From positions 186,001 through 250,000 of the forward strand of contig CAJNOJ010000125.1 of the NCBI GenBank assembly GCA_905250025.1: DNA of 64,000 nt, in the 5' to 3' direction. The notes below the pieces were generated by a model, which ran no database searches, was not told the origin of the DNA, and was given only the letters and a program-made list of their open reading frames with translations. The stretch comes from Adineta ricciae. Lineage: Eukaryota; Rotifera; Eurotatoria; Adinetida; Adinetidae. Numbering within the stretch: position 1 is the first letter of the stretch; the number at the start of each line of letters is the position of its first letter. This document shows, one piece after another, positions 12,378 through 25,775 of the stretch. The translations under genes and the position numbers were made by a program.

Positions 12378-14909
12378 TTACATCCACTGTATGTGATTCC
12401 ACGGTTCATTATTCAATAACTGATTGATTAATAATTTTGATCGAAATGTTGTGTAAAACAAATAGGCTTGAAGAGTTTTTGGTAAACAATCAAACTGAGA
12501 CATCATGATGAGCATATTCACTTGTCGACGTTCACAATAAACTTGAGTGCATTGACGAATTTTCGAACGGCAAAGTTCTTTGAGTTTGTACAATGGTCGC
12601 GAATGTGGCTTGTGTTCAACAATTCGACGATAGTGTACACCGAACAATACACGTAAGAAATTATTATCATAAATTTCAATGATATCATCAACATATGGCA
12701 ATGACATTAAGTGTTCATATAAACTTTGATCAAAAACGAAGTCTTCGTCAGAAAACCACAGTTTCATATAAGCAACAACACTTGCCATCGATGATAAACG
12801 ATCGTACGTTTGAATACGTAAGATTGTTTTTGCGTAGGAATCAAATAAAGTACGTTTAATCCGATTACTCGATACTAAACGAGTACAAACCGAGATTATG
12901 TGGAATAATGTGTAAGAAAAATGATTTCTCGACGAAGAAGGCGTTAAAAAATCAATAGTATTGTGTAAAAGATTAATTGGACATAAATTTGCTAAACAAT
13001 AATATACCATTGGCATATGTTCATTCAATAGAGCATAGTAAAAGGCATATCGATTGGGTCGAAGAGAAAAGTCGATTGAAACATGAGAGAAGAGGTTCTC
13101 AATGGTTTTCATTGTCGCATCGTATCTGTCCGGATGAAATATCCATGAAGACATTCGTGCAAGAGCTAAAAACGGAGTCATCTGTTGATCGTAATTAATG
13201 TATGTACACGGATGATAGTATTGTTCTGGAGATTGACATGATTTGGTCGAATCAAATGGAGATGTGCAACAGCGATCGAGATAGCCTAAGAATTCCGATG
13301 AATTTGTTTCGTCTAAAACAGCTAAAATACAAGCAAAAGTGAACAAATATATCGATAGACACATTCGAGATGTCTTACAGTTTGACACATTTGTGCAATC
13401 TCGACTGATCATTATTGTATTCGGATTAAAACCAAAATCAACTAAAGCTTTGACAATATCAAAGAATGATTTCGTACAAGCAACGACAAGTGGTTCAATA
13501 ATATCAAGTCTGATGTACGATTGGGCATATTCTAAGATGGCTTGAACCAACAACAGATCACCTGTTTGTACTGCAAGTAAGAACGGATAGTTTGATCCGT
13601 AATTATACATGGCATAGATATTCGAATCACTTTTGATTAAACTTAGTGCATGCTGTTTATGAGAGGAGTGTTCCGCGATGATATTACTATCATTACTTTG
13701 ACACAAACGACGTAAACATATATTTAATGGATGATCAAGTGAATATAATAAATGACTATTTTGTTTTTGATGAGAATTTTGTGTTTCATAACGATTCCAT
13801 CCCAGACGATTGACACTACATTTGTACTTTAATAACAAACTAGTGTAGTCATAGAGATTATCATGTGCAAGACTGATACATAATGGATTGAGTCCTAGAA
13901 TTCAAGAAAAACAAACTTGTTAGGTTCATTTTTCGGGAAGAATCAGTCGTACCAAGGTCAATATTACAATTCGGACTTGTTAAAAGATAATTAACAATTT
14001 GAAAACGTTGCTGATTACTAATTGATGAATCGAAACGATTTTCAACAGCACCTAGAATTGCTCCGTGCAAGCTGGTTTCATAAGTACTTGTGAGTTGATT
14101 GATATCACAATGTTTCAATTCAATAAGATATTTGACTAGACGAAAACAATTTTCTCGACAAGCATCTAGAGAAGAAACTAATTAGAACAAGATTGATTTC
14201 AAACATGTGTATTTACGATAGAGAGGATATTGATATCGTTGCTGCTCGTTATGTTGAGTTTTACAATGTTTACAATTCGATTGAACACAATCATTCGGAT
14301 TGATATGACCATAATCAGTTAAATATTCGATAATATTAAAATATCCACGTTTGACAGCTAAACATAACGAGACTACTTCGGTATGTTTCCCGATTTGTCC
14401 GTAATCATGATAATTAACGAGTGTTTGAACTAAATTGTAGTTATTATTTGACACAGCCATATATAACATACTATCACTAGAAAGTATCGATGCGAAAAGA
14501 CTTGTTTCGACATAGTAATTTTTAATTTCATTATTATTTTTGATTAGATGCGAGAAAAATGTCTTATGATCGTGAGGTATATAATCAGGCGAAGCACCAT
14601 GAGATAACAATTTTCGCGTTTTGTACACATCATTTTCGTGTACTGCGACGTACAATTTTTCGTTTAATGTTAAATAACCAAACAGCGACGATAAAATGAG
14701 ATCATGCAGATGCACATAGCAAAAACGATATAACGATTGAATTTGTTCAACAAACCAAGAGAAAAACGATGGTGGCGGAGCTGTTGTGATTGGATTCACC
14801 AATGGATTATATTCCGGCTAGAATGGTTCCATGAAAAGTTGTTTTTCATGACGGAAACACTTACTGGTTTCGCCACCCTCATGTATAACCAAAAGTCTCG
14901 ATTGTCCAT
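12378..14909 (-). CDS. ankyrin-repeat and SOCS-box (ASB-like) protein
   Basis: Four exons (14865-14909, 14217-14817, 13953-14165, 12378-13894) give 791 aa. The start ATG at 14907-14909 opens MDNRDFWLYM, with an in-frame stop just upstream. Degenerate ankyrin units recur through the first two thirds (EKLYVAVHENDVYKTRKLL; VSLCLAVKRGYFNIIEYL; ENCFRLVKYLIE; LPLCISL-type helices). Near the C-terminus RPLYKLKELCRSKIRQC followed by LPKTLQAYLFY matches a SOCS box: the BC-box Leu-x-x-x-Cys, then the Leu-Pro cullin-box element. ASB proteins are substrate receptors of Elongin B/C-Cullin 5 ubiquitin ligases. It is longer than most ASB proteins, with a roughly 300-aa poorly conserved block between ankyrins and SOCS box. 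The first exon is only 15 codons, so an earlier exon cannot be excluded. The downstream same-strand neighbour is GMF. Confidence 0.8.
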
Positions 14910-16012
14910 ATTTTAAATCGATGATGAAATATTCTACACTTGAAATGGTCTATTTTGTGTTCGTTATTGTCATTCCAAACCAACACTTGTAAATGGTTAG
15001 TCTTAAAATAGAACAAAAAAAAACACGCGAAAATTCAATAACCAGGTGTTTTCATTTAGCATTGAAACGCCTCCTTCTTCTCCTTCTGTCGAGGTACAAC
15101 GTTGATGAATGAAAACGTGTTCTTACGAGCTGATAGAACAGGACATCTATCTCGTGTTATTTGTTTCGCGTACTTTTGAGTAGAATATAGAAATGAAAAA
15201 AAAAAAAAGAAAGGTCCTATCTCGATGACAGATACTTCACATTTCTCTCTTTGTTGTCAAGGCTGTTTAGCCGTTTTCACATTGTGAAACCAAGATTTTA
15301 GGGTTACAGTAAACCTAACGAAATTGCTGTTTACATAATCAGATACTGTGTTCACTATTTGACATGTCAATCTTGATAATTTCAGCTCGGGTATGCGTGC
15401 AAAATCAACCGATCGAAACATGAGGAGCTTCTTACCTGTACGAACGATTTTCACAATAGAATTAGTCAAAACATTAATCACCGGCTGATTACATTGTTAG
15501 TACTACATCCAGAATGTTATTCAACAATCTACAATAGAAAGTTCGTTGAACTTAGCAGTTTTCCGAGTTAGTTCTAAGAGCATGTTACATATTTCATTCA
15601 GTTAAAATGAAGATGATGCTTGTTTTTACTCAATTCTTATTTGTCGTTTTTTTTTTCAATCTGAATTAATTCTGTTATTTTATAAATACAGATACGAATG
15701 CATAAGAATTCCGAAGAAGACACAAAAAATCAGAATTAACAGAAAAAGAACAGATTTTCCTTGGTAATATCCACAGGCGAGACTAAGAAAGAAGAATTCA
15801 CCAGAGCAAAAGTCGTCCATACATGATTTTCTTCGTTCCAGACATAGACAAACGAGAGAAAAAGAGAGCGAGAGAGTTGAAAGCGATAAAGACGAGATCA
15901 TTTTGAGTCATACGTATTAACAAAAAAAAAACAAAAAGGAAAGACAAAAGGAGCAGATATTTTATTATAAAAAAAAACAACCAGTTCAACAGAAGATGAA
16001 TCGACTTGAAGA
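14910..16012. other. intergenic
   Basis: About 1.1 kb between the 5' end of the ASB-like gene and the stop of PIP5K gene A. A minus frame at 15257-15481 (74 aa) has reasonable composition but no recognisable domain and no splice partners, so I do not call it. AAAAAAAAA and TTTTTTTTT tracts are present. Confidence 0.4.
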
Positions 16013-19000
16013 TCAAGATTTTATACTATGCATTTCATTGTTATTATTCGCTATTGATGAATTATCATCACTCGTTTGAGAACGATATGATGAAGCATTT
16101 AATAATCTGAAACAGAACGAGTTCCTTTCAACGAACTCATGTTTTTATCGATTCGATCGCATACCTGCTACTATGCAAAGTAATTCGATCTGTATTTGAC
16201 TGAGTATCCGACAGTAATGTGTTGCCATTAGGACCACCTAGACAAACGCAAGTTACATTGAACCAAACACTCATGATACGTACCTTTACGGAATACTTTA
16301 TGCGAAAGAAATCTGACAAAACGATCACCGTAATGACTTGGATTACAAACAGATATTTCTTCCTAAACGAAATAAATTCATATAAAGTATTTGCTTCGCT
16401 TGGCATATGTTAATACGCACTCGTGTTACTAAGGTCGATTTGAAAGCATGTTCTAATTTTTTACGTAGTCGATAATTTTGAAGGATATCGATGATACCAA
16501 CGTATAACAAGAGTAAATCACCATTTTTATTAACAGCTGGAATGCCAGCCCTAGACGAAAAGGAGAAAAATGCCGAATGACGTCTTTTCTTCAAGGAAAA
16601 ACTGATTAGTTCTCCGTCTTTTAGAATGAATTCAATGCATTATGTATTCTTCAAGCGTCATTTCAATTGAGCGCGGGTATATGAATATATTTTATCTCAC
16701 CATTTATTCATCGGTATACTCCTACGTGAAAAGAGAAAGAAAATTGATTACATACATAGCAAGACGTGAAAGGTTTTGTCGATTGTACCAAAGATCACCG
16801 CCAATTAAAGCATTAGTAACATGGTGCGGTGATGCATCATGGATATTTGTTGGACTTTTACTATTTCGACGAAGTATTGGCTGATGATCATGAACTGTAG
16901 GTACGTTCGTGTTTAACAATGGCGAAGCATCTGGCTTGACTGTTTTTATACTTGCTGTATCGAGATTATCAATTACAGAGTTCTCCACATTGGAAACCGA
17001 TGATGTTCTTACTGAAGGTTCTTGTTGATTACGTATGAATTCAATAACACGTATGTATTGAATATATGTCGGTAGATTCGGTACTGTCGTTACTGTAATA
17101 CCGGAATCTGTCGACGTTGTTGTTCGTAATTCTTCATGAATACTTAATGCTGAATTAACAGTAATGTCGGATCCTGAAGGCGTTCGTTTGCATGGAGTTG
17201 GAGATACTATAGATAGTGGTGGTGGTGGTAAGAGAGATAAATTCTGCGTTGATTTCATTTCTTCGGTGATATTGTGAACAGCAAGTAGAAGAGAATAATC
17301 CATGATATCGAAACTACCAAGAACCTGACATGTAAAGAAAGAATTTTTGATGAGAAGAATGAAATTGCAGATAATCACATACTCGAACATCGTCTTCAAT
17401 CGTTTGCATTAATTGATCGTGAAAGAACGGTTCTAGTATTAAACCATATGGATGCAATGATTTAAAATCATTATCTTTCAGCGTGGGTAGATCACGTTTG
17501 CGTTCTTCTTCCGAAGCTTTACGTTTATAAATTGATCCTTTTAGATCATATTTTTCATGCAATTGAACATTGGTTGGAATTAGATTGTTCATTATGACAA
17601 AACGTATATTCTTATTGGCACTTTGATAACAGTAGAGACCGAAAAATTTCGGTAATAATGTAAAGGGATTTTGAGTCAGATTCATATAATATCCGGGCAA
17701 AAGACTGAGTAAGAAACGAGCTTCTTTCTTTGAGACTGTTTTTATAATGTACGTATCATCAGCTGTGATGTAGAATATTGAACCACTCGCACCTGGATTA
17801 GGTAAATCACGTAAATCTTTAGCACATAAAGACAGCTAGAAGAAAAGAAAAAGCAGATGTAAATGAGAATCTCAGCGGGAGAAAATAGATTTTGTCCAGT
17901 CGAATCCTATCGATTTACTCTGAGACTTAGTCGTATTAATAGGCATTTTTGTCAAATAACAACAACAACACATCCGTAAGTGGATAGCAAATGTTTTCCA
18001 GCCAGTCGAATGCGATACTCGTAGATGGATAAGATATTCTGCATGTGTTTAAACAGCAGATACCAAGTATTAAAACACTGAGTTAAGTGTTGACAGACTT
18101 GAGTAAGTCATGTCGACATTTGATTACCGATCGTAGGATTGTCGTCCTCGTATGTCGTAAAGAATTCTTTTCGAGCCGAGTTTTGTTCTTTGAGAAAGAT
18201 CTTTTCAAGGCTCAGATTCTTTAGTAACAATTATCATGATTTTCAGCATGAGCTTAAAAACTACAGGAAATGAAGAGAAACTGATTAGAAAAGAGTTATC
18301 ATGAAATAGAATTTCATCAAGCAAGAAAAGAAAGGAGAAATATAGTTAATGCCATATTGATTTTAGCATCTTTCCTCCAAAAACTGCTCTATATGATGAC
18401 GTCATTGATTATCCTATCTATATTGATAGAAGTCTAGAATTGCTCGACGTCAGCTTTCTCATTGTTGATTTTGAATCTAGACGTAAGACGATACTATTTG
18501 TTTTTGGTTTATTTGAATAAATAAATATCTGAAGCGGGAAGAATTCTCGACTGCATTCTGACACCCACTAGAAGCACTCAGGCGTCATTCCAGATGATTT
18601 CAAAGTTTCAACAACAGAAAAGAGATAATGATCAGATCTTATTAAGTCTAAATATTGATTTTCCTGTTGGTGAGAAATAGCTGATAATCTAATTTAATTA
18701 TTTCGTGTTTTCTGCATATTAAGTACGAGAGTTTCCTTTGTCTTAGTTGAGTATACACGTACCATAAACGAAGAGGGATCAACACCGAATGCATTACGAA
18801 AAAAGCGAAACGCCGTTTGAGCATAGGTTTTCAGTCGAAATTCGGCATATGGATGTATCGGTGTTGCTTTTGAACCTTCTCTATAAAGAAACAAAATTAA
18901 ATTCAGAATGTTTGACGAAAGCAACTATTGAAAAAGAGTTTACGGAGGAAAATCTTGATATTCTATCTGTTGAAAATCTTGCAAGAGTACTTGTCGTTGA

Positions 19001-19544
19001 GGTTGATGATGTTTACCAAGAACATAATTAAGACCAATCTGTAGGGATTTCATTAAATCATCCACCATCACACGTTTGTAAGTTACATTTCCGGTTTCAT
19101 CAACACGACGATGTCCCAGCTTCTCTTTGTTTCCTGCACTTGATGGTTCCGTATCACTTTCGGATACCTATTTTTGTATGAGAGGAAAAAAAAGGAAAAT
19201 TGAGAGTTTGACGATTTTTTTCTCTATTGAAATGCGAAGAAACGAATACTCACGGTTGTTTGGTTCATATTCGGTGTCGTTTGTTGATTGATATCAAGAC
19301 ATTGTTCACTTGTGGTATGTATGAGAATTTGTGGTGGTGATGACGGACATTCATCAGTCGATTGTGGAGATATTTCATTTTCTGGAATGTTCGACGAAGG
19401 CGTTAGAGTGGAATGTGGTGATGAAGAAAAAAGAAAGTCTGTTATTGAACCAACGTTAGCTGAAACGCATGAAACTGTGGCTGGAGATGTTCGTCCGTTC
19501 TGATGAGGAAATAAACCGGTTGTTCGTTGTTCAGTAGCCGTCAT
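16013..19544 (-). CDS. PIP5K1: phosphatidylinositol 4-phosphate 5-kinase, type I (paralogue A)
   Basis: Nine exons (19254-19544, 18944-19167, 18763-18880, 17383-17835, 16789-17324, 16421-16550, 16284-16362, 16165-16237, 16013-16106) join without a frame break into 665 aa. The kinase domain begins with LGHRRVDETGNVTYKRVMV. It continues through a Gly-rich ATP loop (NPGASGSIFYITADD), the Lys-bearing YIIKTVSKKEARF, PGYYMNLTQNPFTLLPKF, the DLKGS motif (KYDLKGSIYKRKAS), IMDYSLLLAVH, and [21 protein letters not shown] forms the activation loop; its Glu is the type I signature for PI4P as substrate. A long Ser/Thr-rich insert precedes AGIPAV, as in type I enzymes. It makes PI(4,5)P2 at membranes. The N-terminus (about 100 aa) is disordered. 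Intron 3 (18762 to 17836) is over 900 bp. Confidence 0.93.
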
Positions 19545-19784
19545 GTAAAAAGAACAAACAAAGTTATGATCTAAAACAGCAGATCAATATTCACTTTCTC
19601 GTCTCTGCAGTTTTCTGCCGCAAGAGAAAAATCTCGTTGACGCACACACATGAAGATTATTCATCTAATCGGTTTGTTTTTCTTCTCTCATCTAGTTGAG
19701 AAGCGGAAAGAAACTTGTCGGAAATAGAGGAAGATTGTGTTTTTCTTTTCTCTTTATGCTCCTATCTATTCGCCTTTTTCCTCG

Positions 19785-19815
<31 letters not shown>

Positions 19816-21775
19816 CCTGCGCTGCTTCTTCATCTTCTAGTTCTCTAATATGCAGTAAGTCAAGAGAAGAAAAGAAGTTGAGCTTGGTCAACATGCCCAT
19901 TGTGAGTATATATATATAATCTATATACAATCAAATCGAATGTGAACGCGTAAGCATGCACGAATGAATACTACATTCCGTTTCTCCTCCCCGTCTTCCT
20001 CTTTTCTAATACTCCGCCTTTTTTTTCTTCTGCTTAATAACAACACGAATGAGATATGCATTCGGTGTTTTATTATAGATTTTCGAAGGTCAAGGTAGGA
20101 AATTGTTAGAATCAAATCTATCAATCAATCAATCGTCCGATTGATCTAATCTATTGATGACAACGAAGAAAATTATATTTTCGTTCTTCGAACAAAACCT
20201 TATTAGTCTACAGGGACCTGTAAGTACTATCGACATACTTGAGCATTCTCTCCTTTCTCTCTCTCTCTCGTGAGAATTCTTTTTTGTTCGAAGCATCCGA
20301 GACACAAAAATGTGTTAATTTTACGATTATGTTCGCAATATCGTCATTTGATCTTCTATTTTAATGTTACATACACAAACCAAGCGAGAGAAAGAATACT
20401 ACTAGTTATTACAACTGATAATTAGTAACAGTTGTTAAATGAATACAGCTAAGAACAGTTGACAAGTTTGATTGCCTTAACAATCACTTGAGAAACTCCT
20501 TGAAAAATATTCCTCAATAAGATTACAGGAAAAGTATGATATCAATCCTTTTTATCCTGGTCTAAACATAACGTGAAATCTGTTATTTATATAATTAATA
20601 GATAAAAAAATTGATTTTACTTACGATTCTTTAATTCTCATCTATACTAATGTTTATATATCTAAAAGGAATAAAAGAATTTTCTTCATTTGACTTTCAA
20701 TTATATTAGTTGATACTTATTCGCAAGATTCATTGTATAAATATATAGATATATATATAGATATATTTATTAATAGGATTCTCATTAGATAGAAAAAACA
20801 AACTCCTAGAAAGAATATGAGACATGAAGAAGAGAAGGAAACGAAGACAGCAAGATCTCTATTTGCATAAATTTTATTCCAAGGTAAGAAAAAGGAAGAG
20901 AATTGTTACAATAAAATAGTACGTGCGTGTGATACCCATATGAAAAGATGACCACAGACGAAAAATAATGCAAGAGCAGGACGTGTTGAGAGAGATGGGT
21001 GAAGAAAACACAGGTCAAAGACAACGACAAACGAAAAACACCATTTGTATAGATAAAGTATAGCGTGCATAAAGTTTATTTATCGCTCATAAGAAATAAA
21101 CTGCTAATTAAGTTTACAAAAAAAAACACCGGGGGAAAGAGAGAGGGGGGGAGCAGATCTGTGAACGATTATGAAAAAAGGGTATCGCATATCATCGTCT
21201 TTTTCTTTGGTTATAAAAAAAAAGGAAAAACGAGCTTTTTTGTTTTAAACACATGACTGACGAAGAGGTATATACAATGCGCACAAATATAATAATAAAA
21301 AGAAAAAAAAAAGTGAAGATAGAAAAGGTCAATCGATACGATCAGAACCTTTTTTGTTTGTCAAGAAGGAATGTTTCCGTGCGGATTTGTTTAGATTAAA
21401 GTCGGGTCTAAATGAAAAGAATAACAATCAGAAATTACCGACAATTTGAATATAGAAAGGTTATTGTTTCTTTTTTTGTTCTTTTTATGAGAAAAAACAG
21501 AAAGAGAAAGATATTTAGTGAATCAAGTGATTAAAACTAGAGTACGCATTCTGATGAGTGTGGATTAGAACAAACTGAAAGTCATGCACGGGAAGAACAT
21601 GTCGCATACAAACCCGAATTATAAAGGGACTGGTCTATTGGATAGAAGATGAAAAGAGAAAATCTAATTAAGAGGTTGAATTAAATCATATGAACAGAGA
21701 AAGGTGAATGTGTATGCAAGCTGAGAATAAGAAATAATTCGATTAGGAAAGCTCGTTTCTTTATCTATACATACC
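19545..21775. other. intergenic between tandem PIP5K genes
   Basis: About 2.2 kb containing a (CT)n tract, poly-A-rich stretches near 21120-21330, and probably the 3' UTR of PIP5K paralogue B and the promoter of paralogue A. No coding frame with recognisable content is seen. The last exon of paralogue B may lie below 21776. Confidence 0.4.
19785..19811. repeat. (CT)n microsatellite
   Basis: Near-perfect CT dinucleotide run of 27 bases upstream of the PIP5K paralogue A start; GA-rich on the coding strand. Confidence 0.9.
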
Positions 21776-24700
21776 GATTCATCTTCGATACCACTGGTTG
21801 AAGGATTACGACGTTGATGGTGTATAGGCGAGTGTTCATTTGAGTTGCTACCTAGAATTCGACGAAGAATGGAAACAAAGTTAGAAGGAATTTGATTAGA
21901 TGCAATCGATTCTATTGCTTATATAATCGTCTTTTATACTCATAAATTCTCGAACGAAATCGATATAATTGATTCTAAGTTTCCGACTTTGATTACTCAC
22001 TAACAAAAGAGATCTCCAGGGATGTGAAATCGAAGAACAAAAGAAAATTGCCTGAAGTATGATATACTACCTATCAAAGTAGAATATTGTACTGAATATA
22101 AACATGTTCTTCATCTAGAAACTACTAACTGTGAGTGAATTCAATTAGTCTAAAGTGTTAGAGACTACTTGAAGACTTTCTCGGAAACAATGTCGACAAG
22201 AGTATTCGATCACTTCAAGTAATAGAATAACTTACGATAGGATAAGTTCGTTGTTGATGATGCTAATTTTCCTACGATTCCTCCACCAATGGGTAATAAA
22301 ATCTGACGTGGTTCGTCATGGTCATCATCTTCGTTATTGTCTCTCGTCTTCGGCGGTGTTAATAGAATTCTTCTAGTGTATGATGGACTTTGAAAAGGTT
22401 TATTGAATGACGTTGTTACAATTCTCGCTGAATTTTGTCTTGTAGGCTCATTATAGAGAGAATCTGATTGATGTGAGCTTGAATAGAGAGTGGTCGAACT
22501 ATCGCGTTGATTATGTTCAGTTTCAGTTTTGCGCATCAGTGCATGCGCACGTGCAGATGGCGATGAGGAATAATAGGATGTGATTTGACTATTTGTTGTT
22601 CGAGTTCCTGTGCTCGAACTTGAATTTGTATGATCGGCATAAATAGGGAGATTGTTGCGAAATATCTTTGTGTTATAAGCTGTTTTTGGTGAGCTAAAAT
22701 AAAGAGAAATGTATGACAATAAGTAGTTTTTTTTCGATCGGACGGTTCTCATACCTAGTATCTGATTGATTTGAATTCAACGGTGTTGTATCATACGATC
22801 GCCGCTGTATCGGCGAGGTATTTAAACCACCACGGTCATTTCTAACTGTGACTGGCGTCGTCGTCATCATTTCTTTTTCACGTTCTGATCCTGGAACCAT
22901 CTTTGATAACCTGGATCGACGTTTGACTGGTGATTCTCGTAGAGCTGCAAGAGAAAAACAAAATTTTCCTCACATGTACGATTATTCATCACAACTATTC
23001 GCTAATACAAAGCATGTAACACACATAGCATATATCCCACACCGAAACTTTCCGAGATTTTTTCACAAACCCTAGCGCTCTAATATTTTTCAGACAATAG
23101 GAAACGAAGGGTTGGGTATGAAAGTATAATATATATATATATATATATGAGTACAGCACAACGATAAGAAAAAAACAAATTTGTTGCGTGTTCTTTACCA
23201 ATCAATGCAATTGTGCGAAATTTCTTGTTATCACCTAAGATCGATGAAGAGAAATGTTTTTTTTATGTAGTAAATCATTAGAAAAATCATCATGTTCGTT
23301 TAGAAGTAGTAATAAACCCGAAAATCAAAGTTTATAATCGAACTCAACTTACATACTTCATCCTGAGATCGTAGAAAGACTAAATTTATACATTCGAATG
23401 TGTATGAAAAGAAGAACCAATGGATGGGAAAGAAAATAGGAATAAAATATTTACGTGGTGCTTTTTTGAATACAGTAGTAAAGAGAAATTTTTGAAATCG
23501 TTCAGAATAAAAACTTGGATTGGTCACTGAGATTTGCGTCTAGAAGAAAAACTCATTGGATTAAATTCAAACACTATATTATGATCTTACCCCGTCGGTT
23601 AGGACAGATTTGAATGTATGTTCTAATTTCTTCCGAATATGATACGATTGCAAGATATCGATTATGCCTACGTAGAGTAATAAGCGTTGACCACTTGCTG
23701 TTCGTGCTGGAATACCACCAGTTCTAGAAAAAGAGATACATGAGATACAGAATGCTTCGTTTCTTTCTCTTCGATTCGAAAATTTCATGTATGAATCATA
23801 CATATCCGCAAATATGTAAATCATTGGGAATATGTGCACATGTGTTTACTCCTCACACTTCAAAATGTACCAGAAAGTTCACATACTTCACAAGATGGTC
23901 ATCAGGTTTATTATGTTCGTCAAATTCTACTTGAATAGTGTCCATTGGAGTTGAGTACATCATACGTTTTGGTTGTACAGATGTTTGTTCTACAGAGAAT
24001 TCAAAGATCTTATGATCAATAGTTTGCAAAACAATATTCGACTTACCGCCAGGTGTACACACAGGATTTAGCATAGTGCGATCCTTAAGCAATGAACATA
24101 GGAGAAAGAACTCGAAATTTTTATGCCTTACTCCTCCTGATTCCGCAGCTGCATCAACTTGATGAACACCAATGAGAAATGAGTAATCCATGATTCGAAA
24201 ACTTTCAAGAACCTAAATCAATCGAGTTTTTTCAGTTCAAAAGTCTCAACAATCGATTGAATGAACTCACTCGACAATCTCGTTGGACAGTTTTTGCTAA
24301 TGCATTGAAAGTTTCAGTATCTAATAGTAGTCCGTCAGGATGTCTTTCCATGAAATCTAAATCTTTCCATGTTGGAGATTCTTTTCGTCTTTCCGCACTA
24401 TTTGCTCGTCGTTTGTAGGTTGAACCTTTGAGATCATACTTCTCATGCATTTGCACATGAGACGGAATTAAATTATTCATTACAGTTATTCGAATATTTT
24501 TATTTTCGCCCTAAAAAAAACAAAGATGCCTATTGAAGCAATTCGTAAGACAAGGAAAATAACCAATCGGAATCAATTAGAGCAAAATCACAGAAGCTTC
24601 ACCTGAAGACAACGAAAAATCTTGTCAGACGATGATTTAGTTGGAATATTCAAATATTAGAAGAAGAAAGTTCAACAGTTAGACATGGAAATACACACAA

Positions 24701-25775
24701 AATGACTGTGAGTTAATCAACTAGAAAAGAAACCTTTGTCTTCGACACTTACACTCCCGTTATACTTATTTCTCGGCATGAATTCTGTAACCTATAGATA
24801 TATAAATATCGTTATTCATCCTTTTCATTGATTAGTTTGACTTCGAACTCGTCAGAGAGGACACTCTTAGAAAGGCAATTTTTTCCGAGCATACCTGATA
24901 ACAGTAGAGACCGAAGAATTTCGGCAACAATGTTCGTGGGTTTTGAGTGACGTTCTTGAAAGAAAAACAGCAAAAGAATATGAATAAATTGAAAGAATTT
25001 TATATCCCACCATATAATAACCGGGAAGGAGACATTTTAAAAACTCCGCCTCCTTCTTTTGTACTGTTTTAAGTATGAATTCATCATCGGATGTTAAGTA
25101 AAATAAACTTCCACTTGCACCCGGATTTTTCAATTCTCTTAGTGGTTTACAAATCGAATACTGAAAGCAATAGAAATCAATCATGTACAAGAAACTTCAA
25201 AACCGAACAGACTTACCAAAAATTCATCTGGTTTAATATTAAATAATTCTCTGAAATGTCGAAATGCCACAGGAGCATACGAACGAATAGTAAAATCATA
25301 GAATCGATGTGCCGGAGTTGTTTTCGTTCCTTCCCTACAAATCAAACTCTGCATTGCAGATACAATTCAAACATGCATCATACTTCGGGAAATGTATAAT
25401 CTCAACGGTCAAAAAGTCTTGATAAAGTACGTCGTGTGCAGCTTTGGCTTGAAGTCCGCCAACCGTATACTGAATGCCTAATTGTAACGCTTCGACAAGT
25501 TGAGTTATAGGTAGACGTTTAAAGGTAACATTTCCTTGAGTGTCAACACGTAAATGGCCAAGTTTATGTTTTTTACCTTGACGAAAGGCAAATAGAATCG
25601 TTTCGGTTAATTCAAAATCGAAGAAAATACTCTTACCGATATCAACACCTTCGCCATCTTCATCTTCGGGTGAATCACCTTTTGCCTAAAAGGGAAAAAA
25701 AGGAGTTTTATCGTATGGAACAAATGATTTTCTTTCTTTTGGAAATACCTCAACAGGTTGTGCACTTGACGACAT
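21776..25775 (-). CDS. PIP5K1: phosphatidylinositol 4-phosphate 5-kinase, type I (paralogue B)
   Basis: About sixteen exons. First: 25749-25775 and 25637-25685. Then, approximately: 25384-25577, 25216-25335, 25013-25160, 24893-24957, 24269-24512, 24131-24214, short exons at about 24049-24083 and 23894-23990, 23592-23725, 23455-23540, 23350-23385, 22755-22946, 22238-22694, 21776-21851. Kinase hallmarks are complete: [115 protein letters not shown] (type I Glu), and [14 protein letters not shown] Ser/Thr-rich tail of about 250 aa follows. The C-terminus is uncertain: GAATCG is followed by GTATGT, so the coding part may end in a further exon below 21776 or read through to a nearby stop. It makes PI(4,5)P2 from PI4P. 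It lies upstream of, and in line with, paralogue A; the spacing suggests an old tandem duplication. Confidence 0.85.
23129..23148. repeat. (AT)n microsatellite
   Basis: AT dinucleotide run inside an intron of PIP5K paralogue B. Confidence 0.85.

Noticed and set aside
12125-12427. Plus-strand 100-codon frame
   Set aside because: It is antisense to the GMF first exon and the ASB 3' end, both supported by strong family similarity.
15257-15481. 74-codon minus frame
   Set aside because: Composition is acceptable, but there is no ATG context, exon partner or recognisable domain.
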